A stretch of 9,207 bases of DNA. Source: a bacterium. Its GTDB lineage: Bacteria; Patescibacteriota; Doudnabacteria; UBA920. Shown piece by piece: positions 1-6,357 of the stretch. The stretch is from NCBI GenBank assembly GCA_021789715.1, contig JAJYJE010000025.1, forward strand, positions 1 through 9,207. Reading direction: 5' to 3'. Both the position numbers and the translations under genes were made by a program. The notes under the pieces were generated by a model. The model saw nothing but the letters and a program-made list of their open reading frames with translations, ran no database searches and was not told the DNA's origin. Position 1 is the stretch's first letter. The number at the start of each line of letters is the position of its first letter.

Positions 1-68
1 AGTCGAAAATTTGGAACTCTTTTTCAGGGGATGGACTTTTGATATATTAGCAAAATTTGCCAAAAATA

Positions 69-2003
69 TCAAGCCTGGATTTTAACAAAATTCACCCGCA
101 GCGCGTTTAAAATCACCAGTACGTCCAGGGCTTCCTGAAGCAGAGCGCCATAGACCGGGATAATGTGGCCCAGGGCGGCAATTAGCATGAGCAAAATGCT
201 GACGCCAATGCCGACAAAAATACTTTCTTTGGCTATGCGAAGCGTCGACCGGGCGATTTTAAAAGCCTGGCCGACGCGGGCAAGATCATCTACCGTAATA
301 ACCATGTCGCTGGATTCCGAAGACGCGGTACCGCCATGGCCGCCTATGGCAATGCCTACATCGGCTGCAGCCAGAGCCGGCGCGTCGTTAACGCCGTCCC
401 CTACCATGGCAACCGAACCGAACTCCTTTTTATGCGCATGAACTTCGTTGACTTTCCCTTCCGGCAAAGCCTCGGCGTGGATATCGGTCAGTCCAAGCTG
501 TTTGCCGATCAGTTCGGCAACATTTTGCCGGTCGCCGGTCAGCATGACAATTTTTTCCATGCCCATGACTTTGAGGTCTCTGAATAAATTTTTTATTTCC
601 GGCCGCACGACGTCGGCAAATAGAATTGTTCCTAATAACTCGGTTTCGCTGCCCAGATAAACCGCGATTTTCCCTTGTTTCTGGTATTGTTCGTGTTCTA
701 TGGATATTTCCGGCGGGACGGCCACGCCGCGAGTCTGCAAAAAAGACAGCTTGCCGAACAAGAAGGTTTTGCCGCCGATTGATCCTGATACGCCTTCGCC
801 GAACAGCTCTTTAAAATCGCCGGGATAGTCGAGCGGCAAATTGCGGCTTGCGGCAAAGGCCCGCAGCGAACGGGACAAGACATGATTGGAGAGCTGGTCT
901 AAAGACGCGGCGATTTTAACCAGGCGGTTTTCGTCGCCGGAGAGGGCTTTTACGCCGGCTACTTCCGGCGTGCCGAGGGTCAGGGTGCCGGTTTTGTCAA
1001 AAATAAACGCTTTGATTTCCGCCAATTTTTCCAAAGCCCCGCCGCTCTTAACAATAATGCCGCGGCTGGCGGCTTTGCTTACGCCGGACATAATGGCAAT
1101 GGGAGTGGCCAGAATCAGCGGGCATGGAGTCGCCACGACCAGGACGGCAAGCAGCCTAACCGGATCGTGGGAGATTTGCCAAGCGGCTACGGCAATAATA
1201 AAAGTGATAGCGGTAAACCATACGCTATAGCGGTCTGCCAGACGAACCACCGGCGCGCGGCTCTCGCTCGCTTCTTTTACCAGACTGATGATTTTTTCGT
1301 AAGTGCTTTCGCTGGCCGGCCTGGAGGCGCGCAGGTTTAAGCTGCCGCCTTTATTTAGGCTGCCGGAGTACGCCAAGGCGCCGGGCTTTTTTTCTGCGGG
1401 CAGGGATTCGCCGGTAATGGCCGATTCGTCAACTTCGGAAATTCCGTCTTCGATAATGCCGTCGGCCGGCACCATCTCGCCTGGTTTAACCACCAAGACG
1501 TCGCCGGTCCGTATTTCGGTCACCGCTATATCGACTAGTTGGTTGCCGAATCGTTTATGCGCTACCGTGGGAACGCGTGCCAGGAGCGCGGTAAGTTCTC
1601 TGCGGGCGCGCTGCAGCGCGAAAGCCTCCAGCGCCTCGCCGCCCGACAGCATAAGCAGAATCACAGTTCCAGCCAGAAATTGGTCCAAGACGAATGACCC
1701 CACGATTGCCACAATCGCGATAATATCGACGCCAAAATGCGCGTTGAGCAGGTCTTTTACCATGCGCCATAATACCGGCAATGTTCCTATGATCATAGTG
1801 GCCATAAGAATATTGTTGTAGGCACTGCGGTCGCCGGCCAGCAGCATAATCGCGGCCCCTGCCAGTCCCGCAAGCGTCACTCCGGGAATGATGAAATTTT
1901 TTATTTCAAGTTTGTCCATAAGATTTAGCTTAAATAAAATCCGCGCAAGAATCTTGAGTAAAGATTTCTGCCCGGGTTTAGCCTGCCCTGCTCCTGTGGA
2001 CAA
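69..2003 (-). CDS. Heavy-metal-translocating P1B-type ATPase with TPCP motif
   Basis: Inner-membrane pump predicted to export a transition metal using ATP. Visible motifs, numbered from the TTG start at 2003: actuator TGES at 197-200, transmembrane metal motif TPCP at 292-295, phosphorylation site DKTGT at 336-340 (Asp336), MLTGD at 487-491, and GDGVND at 535-540. The last membrane segment carries QEALD and NALR (623-636). There is no N-terminal CxxC metal-binding domain and no C-terminal hemerythrin-like domain. The usual HP dipeptide of the nucleotide domain reads HV (374-375). The TPC motif, in place of CPC, corresponds to the group called P1B-5 in the literature, where nickel and iron have been proposed as substrates; the substrate here cannot be assigned. 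The start is uncertain: TTG at 2003 has an AGGA only 3 nt upstream, and ATG at 1919 (residue 29) is the alternative. Family assignment is secure. Confidence 0.95.
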   Translation of the reverse strand: MSTGAGQAKPGQKSLLKILARILFKLNLMDKLEIKNFIIPGVTLAGLAGAAIMLLAGDRSAYNNILMATMIIGTLPVLWRMVKDLLNAHFGVDIIAIVAIVGSFVLDQFLAGTVILLMLSGGEALEAFALQRARRELTALLARVPTVAHKRFGNQLVDIAVTEIRTGDVLVVKPGEMVPADGIIEDGISEVDESAITGESLPAEKKPGALAYSGSLNKGGSLNLRASRPASESTYEKIISLVKEASESRAPVVRLADRYSVWFTAITFIIAVAAWQISHDPVRLLAVLVVATPCPLILATPIAIMSGVSKAASRGIIVKSGGALEKLAEIKAFIFDKTGTLTLGTPEVAGVKALSGDENRLVKIAASLDQLSNHVLSRSLRAFAASRNLPLDYPGDFKELFGEGVSGSIGGKTFLFGKLSFLQTRGVAVPPEISIEHEQYQKQGKIAVYLGSETELLGTILFADVVRPEIKNLFRDLKVMGMEKIVMLTGDRQNVAELIGKQLGLTDIHAEALPEGKVNEVHAHKKEFGSVAMVGDGVNDAPALAAADVGIAIGGHGGTASSESSDMVITVDDLARVGQAFKIARSTLRIAKESIFVGIGVSILLMLIAALGHIIPVYGALLQEALDVLVILNALRVNFVKIQA

Positions 2004-2083
2004 TTGTCCTGCGAGCCCGCAATTTTGGTCTTGGTTTTAAGCGCAGAGAGGCCAAAGTTGCACACAGATTTATAGTTTATTGC

Positions 2084-2092
2084 ATTATAGCA
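2084..2092 (-). promoter_or_regulatory. Extended -10 promoter for the metal ATPase
   Basis: On the minus strand the sequence TGCTATAAT combines a perfect -10 hexamer (2084-2089) with the upstream TG of an extended -10. No convincing -35 is present at 16-18 nt spacing, as is usual for extended -10 promoters. Predicted transcription starts near 2077, giving a leader of about 74 nt to the TTG start or about 158 nt to the internal ATG. I saw no recognisable metal-regulator operator. Confidence 0.6.
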
Positions 2093-2131
2093 AAAAAATG
2101 GCGGTTGGTAGAGGGGCGTTTTCCGGCGCAT

Positions 2132-2674
2132 CTATTCCTCTGCCAGGAGTGAAGCGAATTTGGCGCGAAGCTTGCTGATTTTAGGGTCAATAATAATCCG
2201 GCAATACGGCTGGTCGGTATTATTGTTAAAGTAATTTTTATGGTAGTCTTCCGCCGGATAAAATTTAGCAAACGGTTTAATCTGGGTAACGATCGGCCGG
2301 ATAAAGATTTGCTCCTTGTTCAATTCTTTGATATGTTCCAAAACCTCCCGCTGCTGTTCGGGGCTGGTATAAAAGATGACGGAACGGTACTGCTCGCCGG
2401 TATCGTTGCCCTGGCGATTTATTGCGGTCGGGTCGTGCGTGGAAAAAAATACGTTCAGCAGGTCGCGATAACTGATTTGCTTCGGATCGAAATCGATCTT
2501 AACGGCTTCCGCATGGCCGGTGGCGCCGCCGCTGACCTGGTCGTAAGTCGGATTTTCAATATGGCCGCCGCTATAACCGGGCGTAACCGAAACCACGCCT
2601 TTAAGTCGCTGGAATATCGCTTCGGTGCACCAGAAACATCCGCCGCCAAAGACTGCCGTTTGGATGTATTGCAT
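2132..2674 (-). CDS. msrA: Peptide-methionine (S)-S-oxide reductase MsrA
   Basis: Reduces the S-epimer of methionine sulfoxide in oxidised proteins and free methionine, normally recycled by thioredoxin; cytoplasmic. The 180-residue length is typical of a stand-alone MsrA. The signature GCFWC lies at residues 12-16, so Cys13 is the catalytic nucleophile. Other family hallmarks are PGYSGG (32-37), the GHAEAV region (53-58), DTGEQYRS (91-98) and EDYHKNYF (142-149). Cys16 and Cys158 are candidate resolving cysteines. The start is ATG with only a weak GAGA upstream. It lies 96 nt downstream of the ATL gene on the same strand and is probably in the same stress-repair unit, although the spacer could hold a weak promoter. 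No MsrB domain is fused and none is encoded in the window. Confidence 0.97.
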   Translation of the reverse strand: MQYIQTAVFGGGCFWCTEAIFQRLKGVVSVTPGYSGGHIENPTYDQVSGGATGHAEAVKIDFDPKQISYRDLLNVFFSTHDPTAINRQGNDTGEQYRSVIFYTSPEQQREVLEHIKELNKEQIFIRPIVTQIKPFAKFYPAEDYHKNYFNNNTDQPYCRIIIDPKISKLRAKFASLLAEE

Positions 2675-2770
2675 GATGTTTTCTCGGCTAATTTCAATTT
2701 AATAAAATAACAATTGAACAATATAATCTCAGGTTTGGCCCGTTGTCTGGTTGTTAATTTGCCCTATTGT
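2675..2770. repeat. Low-complexity CAATT-type intergenic spacer
   Basis: AT-rich spacer between ATL and msrA made of CAA/TTG-rich words. AACAATTGAACAAT (2709-2722) recurs as AACAATTAAACAAT (5577-5590) in the rpsB-tsf gap, 13 of 14 bases identical. Within the spacer, read on the minus strand, AGACAATAGGGCAAA and AGACAACGGGCCAAA form an imperfect direct repeat. No gene or terminator is apparent. This looks like a spacer repeat family rather than a defined regulatory site. Confidence 0.4.
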
Positions 2771-3085
2771 CTAATTGAATATAAACCTGTATTTTTTCAT
2801 ATCGACCCTAAAATCATCGGATACTTCTATTCCCTCTCCCGCCAGTAGCTCCCTTTGCAGATTCTTGTCCGCGTTCCAATTTCCTTTGATGCTGATATAG
2901 CCTTGATTATTAATCACCCGCCACCAGGGAACCTTGCTGCCGGGGCCAAGCGTCCGCAGGATTCCGCCGACTTGGCGCGCCGCCCTGGGGTTGCCGGCCG
3001 CCGCCGCCACCTGGCCGTAGCTGGCTGCGCGGCCTCGCGGAATTTGTTTGGCGCATGAGATCACCCGTTGCTTAAAATTCGTCAT
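2771..3085 (-). CDS. Alkyltransferase-like protein (ATL), MGMT/Ogt DNA-binding domain
   Basis: A 104-residue protein matching only the C-terminal domain of O6-alkylguanine-DNA alkyltransferase. The helix-turn-helix part carries SYGQVA (22-27), with Tyr23 as the nucleotide-flipping tyrosine, and NPRAARQVGG (32-41), with Arg37 as the arginine finger. The active-site PCHRV of true alkyltransferases reads PWWRVI (53-58), so the acceptor Cys is Trp54 and the protein cannot take up an alkyl group. Known ATLs bind and flip O6-alkylguanine and pass the lesion to nucleotide excision repair; that role is inferred here. Trp55 replaces the His that usually follows. The ATG lies inside the end of the upstream 68-aa gene (14-nt overlap), so translation is probably coupled. 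It is shorter than full Ogt because the N-terminal domain is absent, as in other ATLs. Confidence 0.93.
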   Translation of the reverse strand: MTNFKQRVISCAKQIPRGRAASYGQVAAAAGNPRAARQVGGILRTLGPGSKVPWWRVINNQGYISIKGNWNADKNLQRELLAGEGIEVSDDFRVDMKKYRFIFN

Positions 3086-3278
3086 TCTTTTCTTCGCGTT
3101 CGCCGGTAGAGCGCGTTTTACGGTCCATTTTATTGTCTTGCCGCCCCGCCCCGCTGCTTCTTGGCAAACCTGTTATAAGCGGCAGCTCATCCGCGGCGCC
3201 GGCTTCCTCGTTCCGGTCAAACAGCGGACCGCGAACGGTCTTAAAAGGTTCGTAAGGCTCTTCTAGTCTTTTGGCCAT
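3072..3278 (-). CDS. Small hydrophilic protein of unknown function upstream of ATL
   Basis: A 68-residue, strongly charged protein with no membrane segment, no cysteine and no domain I recognise. The N-terminus starts MAKRLEEPYEPF and the C-terminus is Lys/Arg/Glu-rich and probably disordered. Two things suggest it is real. Its ATG lies about 19 nt downstream of the predicted start of transcription from a good minus-strand promoter (3304-3332), and its 3' end overlaps the ATL start by 14 nt, as in coupled operon genes. There is no SD site. It could instead be an untranslated leader of ATL with a chance open frame; the GC-rich middle portion is compositionally odd. Confidence 0.55.
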   Translation of the reverse strand: MAKRLEEPYEPFKTVRGPLFDRNEEAGAADELPLITGLPRSSGAGRQDNKMDRKTRSTGEREEKNDEF

Positions 3279-3303
3279 ATTGTTGTTTTTAGCTTATACA
3301 CTC

Positions 3304-3332
3304 ATTATATCTGACGATTGACAAAAAGACAA
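3304..3332 (-). promoter_or_regulatory. Promoter for the 68-aa/ATL unit (minus strand)
   Basis: Minus strand: -35 TTGTCT (3327-3332), 17-nt spacer, perfect -10 TATAAT (3304-3309). Predicted transcription starts near 3297, about 19 nt before the ATG at 3278. Its -35 region interlocks with that of the plus-strand promoter at 3318-3346, so polymerases at the two promoters would compete for the same DNA. Confidence 0.7.
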
Positions 3333-3346
3333 AATGACCCTATACT
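3318..3346 (+). promoter_or_regulatory. Near-consensus sigma-70 promoter for the 130-aa exported protein
   Basis: TTGACA (3318-3323), exactly 17 nt, TATACT (3341-3346). The -35 is perfect and the -10 matches five of six. Transcription should begin near 3353, leaving a leader of about 24 nt that contains the SD sequence AAGGAGGT (3363-3370), six bases before the ATG. It is the best promoter/SD pair in the window. Confidence 0.85.
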
Positions 3347-3376
3347 TTTGTGGAATTTTGTTAAGGAGGTGGCGCT

Positions 3377-3769
3377 ATGCGCCCAGTTATCGTATTGATG
3401 GTGTTGCCGGTTTTAATCCGGACAATTGCTGCGGCGCAGGAAACGAGCTTGCCGCCCGCTTCAGATGGCCGACCCTCGATTAGCTGCACGGGGTATGATA
3501 GCCAGACCCGCTACTTTTGCTACCGGTACAGCATGCTGCAGCCGCGGTATTGGGATACAAGGGCTCCGGCTGGTACGGTAGAGGTCAGTTTCGAGCAATG
3601 GCGGAAGGGCAAGTTGCTGGTCAGGGTTTATGTCCGCAAGGACAGCGGCTTTTTGGAAGAAACATTCCCTGTCCGCGTCAAGCCTAAGAATTTGAAAGAC
3701 TTGGGTAAATTTGCCGCCGAACTCTCTGAAGACGTCGGTTCGGCTGTTGCCGCACTCCTGTTCCGCTAG
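3377..3769 (+). CDS. Predicted exported protein, function unknown
   Basis: A 130-residue protein with a Sec-type signal: Arg2, hydrophobic core at about residues 4-19, and an AAA/Q cleavage site near 20/21. The mature part of about 110 residues has two cysteines (37 and 48) that could form a disulfide, an aromatic-rich stretch RYFCYRY (45-51), probable beta strands around 67-86 and a C-terminal amphipathic helix (about 105-128). I recognise no family. The start is fixed by AAGGAGGT six bases upstream. The gene is an isolated single-gene unit with its own near-consensus promoter and its own terminator, convergent with the tRNA. The stop is reinforced by a second in-frame stop (TAG TTG TAA). 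The strong SD is unlike most of its neighbours. Without a database search I cannot say whether it is lineage-specific or acquired. Confidence 0.85.
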   Translation: MRPVIVLMVLPVLIRTIAAAQETSLPPASDGRPSISCTGYDSQTRYFCYRYSMLQPRYWDTRAPAGTVEVSFEQWRKGKLLVRVYVRKDSGFLEETFPVRVKPKNLKDLGKFAAELSEDVGSAVAALLFR

Positions 3770-3784
3770 TTGTAATTTAATTGC

Positions 3785-3821
3785 GTCCGGCTTGCCGTTT
3801 GTTGGCAGGCCGGACATTTTA
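3785..3821 (+). terminator. Intrinsic terminator of the exported-protein gene
   Basis: A 12-bp stem, 3785-3796 with 3804-3815, starting GTCCGGC and ending GCCGGAC, with one G-U wobble and a 7-nt loop. It is followed by a short T-rich tail (ATTTTAT). It starts 15 nt after the TAG stop. Confidence 0.8.
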
Positions 3822-3828
3822 TGTCAAA

Positions 3829-3860
3829 ATAAAACTCTCGAAAAGTGTCGAGAGTTTTAT
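3829..3860 (-). terminator. Intrinsic terminator of tRNA-Thr
   Basis: A 13-bp perfect stem (3829-3841 with 3848-3860, core CTCTCGA/TCGAGAG) with a 6-nt loop. It lies two bases beyond the tRNA CCA end on the minus strand, where the stem runs into TTTTATTTTG. The A/T-rich stem ends mean it could also act on plus-strand transcripts. Confidence 0.8.
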
Positions 3861-3862
3861 CC

Positions 3863-3938
3863 TGGAGCCGTTGTCCGGATTTGAACCGGAGACCTACTCC
3901 TTACCATGGAGTTGCTCTACCAACTGAGCTACAACGGC
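3863..3938 (-). tRNA. tRNA-Thr (anticodon GGT)
   Basis: A full cloverleaf on the minus strand. The acceptor stem is GCCGTTG/CAACGGC, the D arm GCTC/GAGC, and the anticodon stem ACTCC/GGAGT around loop ATGGTAA, which puts GGT at positions 34-36 (reads ACC/ACU, threonine). The variable loop is 5 nt, and the T arm is TCCGG/CCGGA with loop TTCAAAT. The discriminator is U and the CCA end is encoded in the DNA (3863-3865). It lies 41 nt downstream of the TPR gene on the same strand. I see no clear promoter of its own, so it may be processed from the rpsB-tsf-TPR transcript or use a weak promoter. Confidence 0.97.
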
Positions 3939-3979
3939 ATTAAGGAAAGTTTTTAAGGGTATTTTGTTCGGCACGGCGG

Positions 3980-4840
3980 TTATCGCTTCATCGCGGAGAT
4001 TTTTTGCAATTTTTTATCGATTGACGTGTTGAGCGGGTCGATGTTTTTGGCGGTTTGGAGAATCTCTCTGGCTTCGTCAATCTCACCCAGCGCGGCTAGC
4101 GTACCGCTAAGACTGATATAGTATTTGATATTATGCGGCTCGAGCGCTATGGCTTGGTCCAGCTCTTGCGCCGCCTCTTCAAAACGGCCCAGGGATTCCA
4201 AGACTAGGCCCAAATTATAATAGCGGTTTGGCTGGGAAGAATCAAGAGCCAGGGATTTTTGATAATGCTCAATCGTTTTGTCCAGGTTTTTTATTTGGTA
4301 GTAGCAGAATGCCAGCCGCGCGTGGTAGTCGGCGTTGGCCGCGTCGTGTTCGGTTAAATACTCATATATGTCCCGCGCGTCTTCCGCGTTGTTTCGCTCC
4401 AGGTAGAAGCGGCCCAAGGCGTCGTAGTTAGCCAGATTCCTGGGGTCTTTTTTTATGATGTTAAGGAAGTACTGTTCGTTTCTTACCTCTTCGGTGGAGG
4501 CTGGCGCGGAAACCGCGGGTTTGGCTGGCGCGAATCGGTTACCAAATATCTTTTTAATGCGGTAACCTGCCGCAGCCGACGGCTTGAGGTCTTTGGCTTC
4601 CAAAGCAAAATTCCAAATTTTTTTCAGCCAAAATTCCAGCAATGCGCGCAGTTTGGACGCCGCCGCCGCGGGCAATCCTTTGTCGAGCAGGCGCAATTCC
4701 ACCGGCGGTTCTTTGACTGCGGAATTATCGCTTGCCGCAGCCTCGGGCAAACGGCGGAGGATTATCAATAAAATCCCCAAAACTGCCAGAATAAATATGA
4801 TGTTGGGCAGGAATTGATAAGACAAGACGGTAAATGTCAA
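3980..4840 (-). CDS. Membrane-anchored tetratricopeptide-repeat protein
   Basis: A 286-residue protein with one N-terminal membrane helix (about residues 9-29, LPNIIFILAV onward), then a charged, Ala/Pro-rich linker (about 30-120), and four consecutive 34-residue TPR units (about 136-169, 170-203, 204-237, 238-271) with canonical Tyr/Leu/Gly/Ala positions and DP or EP turns. Such proteins act as scaffolds; no partner can be named. The start is TTG at 4840, or TTG at 4825 (codon 6); no in-frame ATG precedes the membrane helix and no SD is visible. The first codon abuts an AT-rich repeat block that fills the gap to tsf, so the 5' end may have been reshaped by that repeat. It follows tsf by 104 nt and is probably in the rpsB-tsf transcript. 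Confidence 0.85.
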   Translation of the reverse strand: MTFTVLSYQFLPNIIFILAVLGILLIILRRLPEAAASDNSAVKEPPVELRLLDKGLPAAAASKLRALLEFWLKKIWNFALEAKDLKPSAAAGYRIKKIFGNRFAPAKPAVSAPASTEEVRNEQYFLNIIKKDPRNLANYDALGRFYLERNNAEDARDIYEYLTEHDAANADYHARLAFCYYQIKNLDKTIEHYQKSLALDSSQPNRYYNLGLVLESLGRFEEAAQELDQAIALEPHNIKYYISLSGTLAALGEIDEAREILQTAKNIDPLNTSIDKKLQKISAMKR

Positions 4841-4944
4841 ATATCAAATTACAAATTTCAAATTATCTGGGGTTCTGGATTTGAAATTTTGAAATTTGAT
4901 AACTTGAGTTTTATTTGATATTTGAAATTGGAAATTTGTAATTT
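4841..4944. repeat. AT-rich inverted and direct repeat block between tsf and the TPR gene
   Basis: The gap is made almost wholly of variants of TTTGAAATTTG and ATTTGATA. A 19-nt arm at 4846-4864 is the inverse of 4926-4944 with one mismatch, and further copies occur at about 4879-4900 and 4913-4927. The block starts directly after the tsf stop and ends at the TTG start of the TPR gene. It could fold in RNA but has no GC-rich stem or T tract, so it does not look like an intrinsic terminator. Confidence 0.8.
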
Positions 4945-5547
4945 TTAGCTTCCCAGTACGTACCTGGCGAACCGCCGTATTTGAATATTTTCCCCTATTT
5001 TGGCCACGGCATTGCCGAGTAAATCTTTGACCTTGAGGTCGGGGTTTTTGGCGAACGGCTGCTCCAGCAGGCAGACCTCTTCGTAGTACTTGGCGAGTTT
5101 GCCTTCGATAATCTTATTTAAGATTTCTTCCGACGGTTGCTTGTCCGCCGTAGCTTTAGCGGAGGCGGATTCTTTGTAGATTTCCTTTTCTTTTTCCACC
5201 ACTTCGGCAGGAACCTGTTCTATGCTGACATACAGGGGGTTGGCGGCCGCGATATGCAGGGCGATATCCTTGGCCAGGGTTTTGAAGTCGTCGGTGCGCG
5301 CCACGAAGTCGGTCTCGCAATTAAGCTCCAGCAGGGCGCCTATCCGTCCGCCGGGATGGATATAACTTTCCACCAAGCCTTCTTTGGCCACGCGATCGGC
5401 TTTTTTACCGGCTTTGAGCGCGCCTTTTTTACGGAGCAAATCGATGGCTTTTTCCTTGTCGTGGCCGGATTCGGCCAGCGCGTTTTTGATATCCATCATT
5501 CCCGCCCCGGTAATTTCCCGTAATTCTTTTATGAGATCATGAGACAT
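4945..5547 (-). CDS. tsf: Translation elongation factor Ts
   Basis: Nucleotide-exchange factor that releases GDP from EF-Tu; cytoplasmic. Shown by the N-terminal UBA-like domain (MSHDLIKELREITGAGMM, residues 1-18, then the DIKNALAES helix), the core RIGALLELNCETDFVA (residues about 68-83), which contacts EF-Tu, and the C-terminal LAKYYEEVCLLEQPF segment (150-164). At 200 residues it is shorter than the E. coli protein and close to short bacterial forms. Residues about 127-136 read SASAKATADK, where relatives commonly have a short charged linker; the DNA there is a small palindromic repeat (5144-5169), apparently inserted in frame. It follows rpsB by 81 nt, the usual order, with no promoter of its own seen. 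The ATG has AGGA seven bases upstream. Confidence 0.98.
   Translation of the reverse strand: MSHDLIKELREITGAGMMDIKNALAESGHDKEKAIDLLRKKGALKAGKKADRVAKEGLVESYIHPGGRIGALLELNCETDFVARTDDFKTLAKDIALHIAAANPLYVSIEQVPAEVVEKEKEIYKESASAKATADKQPSEEILNKIIEGKLAKYYEEVCLLEQPFAKNPDLKVKDLLGNAVAKIGENIQIRRFARYVLGS
5144..5169. repeat. In-frame palindromic repeat inside tsf
   Basis: TCCGCC (5144-5149) and GGCGGA (5164-5169) enclose a 14-nt middle. A shorter alternative pairing TCCGC/GCGGA uses 5144-5148 and 5159-5163. Translated on the minus strand it gives SASAKATAD. From memory, such SAKATADK-type runs recur in unrelated proteins of Parcubacteria-like genomes, which suggests a dispersed repeat element; only one copy is in this window. 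Confidence 0.6.
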
Positions 5548-5628
5548 GTTTGTATCCTATGCTTAATGTAAAAGTTAACAATTAAACAATTTTTGGCTAT
5601 CGGAATAAATTGCTTAGTTGCTTGGTCG

Positions 5629-6357
5629 TTAGGCGGCAGCCGTAGTTTTATCGGCATCTTTAACCTGTACCTGCGCCTGGCGGCCTTCGATAATAGCCTC
5701 GGCGACAAAATTCGTGATTAGCTCAACAGCTTTGGTGGCGTCATCGTTGGACGGGATGGGGTAATCCAGCCTTTCGGGATTGGAGTTGGTATCGACAACG
5801 CCGATAATTTTGACCTTGCTCTTCTGTCCTTCAATTACCGCAATGTCGTCGTGTTTTACGTCGGTGACAAAAATTGCTTCCGGCAAGCGGCGCATGTTCT
5901 GTATGCCCGCAAATAATTTTTTAAGTTTTTCGATTTCGCGTTCCACCATAAGCCGTTCTTTTTTGGTGTAGCGGCTTTCCAGTTCGCCGGAGGCTTTTAG
6001 GTTCTCCAGGCGTTCCAGCTTGCGGATAGTACGCTGTATAGTGCGGAAGTTAGTAAAGGTGCCGCCGAGCCAGCGGACGGTAACATATGGCATGCCGCAG
6101 GATTCCGCGGCTTTTTGGACCAGGCTGCGCGTTTGGCGCTTGGTGCCGACAAACAGGATCGTGCCGCCTTTGCCGGCTGTTTCCTTGGCAAAAGCAGCCG
6201 CTTTAAGCAAAGCGGTTCTGGTTTTCTCCAAATCTAAAATATGGATATTGTTGCGGACCGTAAAGATATACGGTTTCATTTTGGGGTTCCACCTGCTGGT
6301 GGTGTGGCCAAAGTGAGCGCCGGCTTTGAGCAGATCTAACAGGCTGATCTCTTTCAT
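5629..6357 (-). CDS. rpsB: 30S ribosomal protein S2
   Basis: Component of the small ribosomal subunit. The 242-residue length matches bacterial S2. The N-terminus has the characteristic LLKAGAHFGHTTSRWNPKMK (residues 9-28), then KPYIFTVRNNIHILDLEKT, the GTKRQ motif, VRWLGGTFTNF and the closing IPSNDDATKAVELI segment. The start is ATG at 6357. No SD is present; the bases just upstream are pyrimidine-rich (CCCCCTCC). It opens the rpsB-tsf unit and is preceded by a transcribed leader of about 230 nt from a good promoter. Nothing suggests damage. Confidence 0.99.
   Translation of the reverse strand: MKEISLLDLLKAGAHFGHTTSRWNPKMKPYIFTVRNNIHILDLEKTRTALLKAAAFAKETAGKGGTILFVGTKRQTRSLVQKAAESCGMPYVTVRWLGGTFTNFRTIQRTIRKLERLENLKASGELESRYTKKERLMVEREIEKLKKLFAGIQNMRRLPEAIFVTDVKHDDIAVIEGQKSKVKIIGVVDTNSNPERLDYPIPSNDDATKAVELITNFVAEAIIEGRQAQVQVKDADKTTAAA

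Noticed and set aside
1303..1821. 172-codon plus-strand open frame opposite the metal ATPase
   Set aside because: Ser/Arg/Ala-rich shadow of a clear conserved gene on the other strand, with no domain and no start signals.
2092..2098. Run of seven T (minus strand) after msrA as a terminator
   Set aside because: No stable GC stem precedes it, and it sits directly upstream of the ATPase -10.
1925..2271. Short minus-strand frames between and across msrA and the ATPase
   Set aside because: They overlap the msrA end and the ATPase promoter/start in other frames and show no protein-like character.
2240..2710. 156-codon plus-strand open frame opposite msrA
   Set aside because: Antisense shadow of a conserved enzyme.
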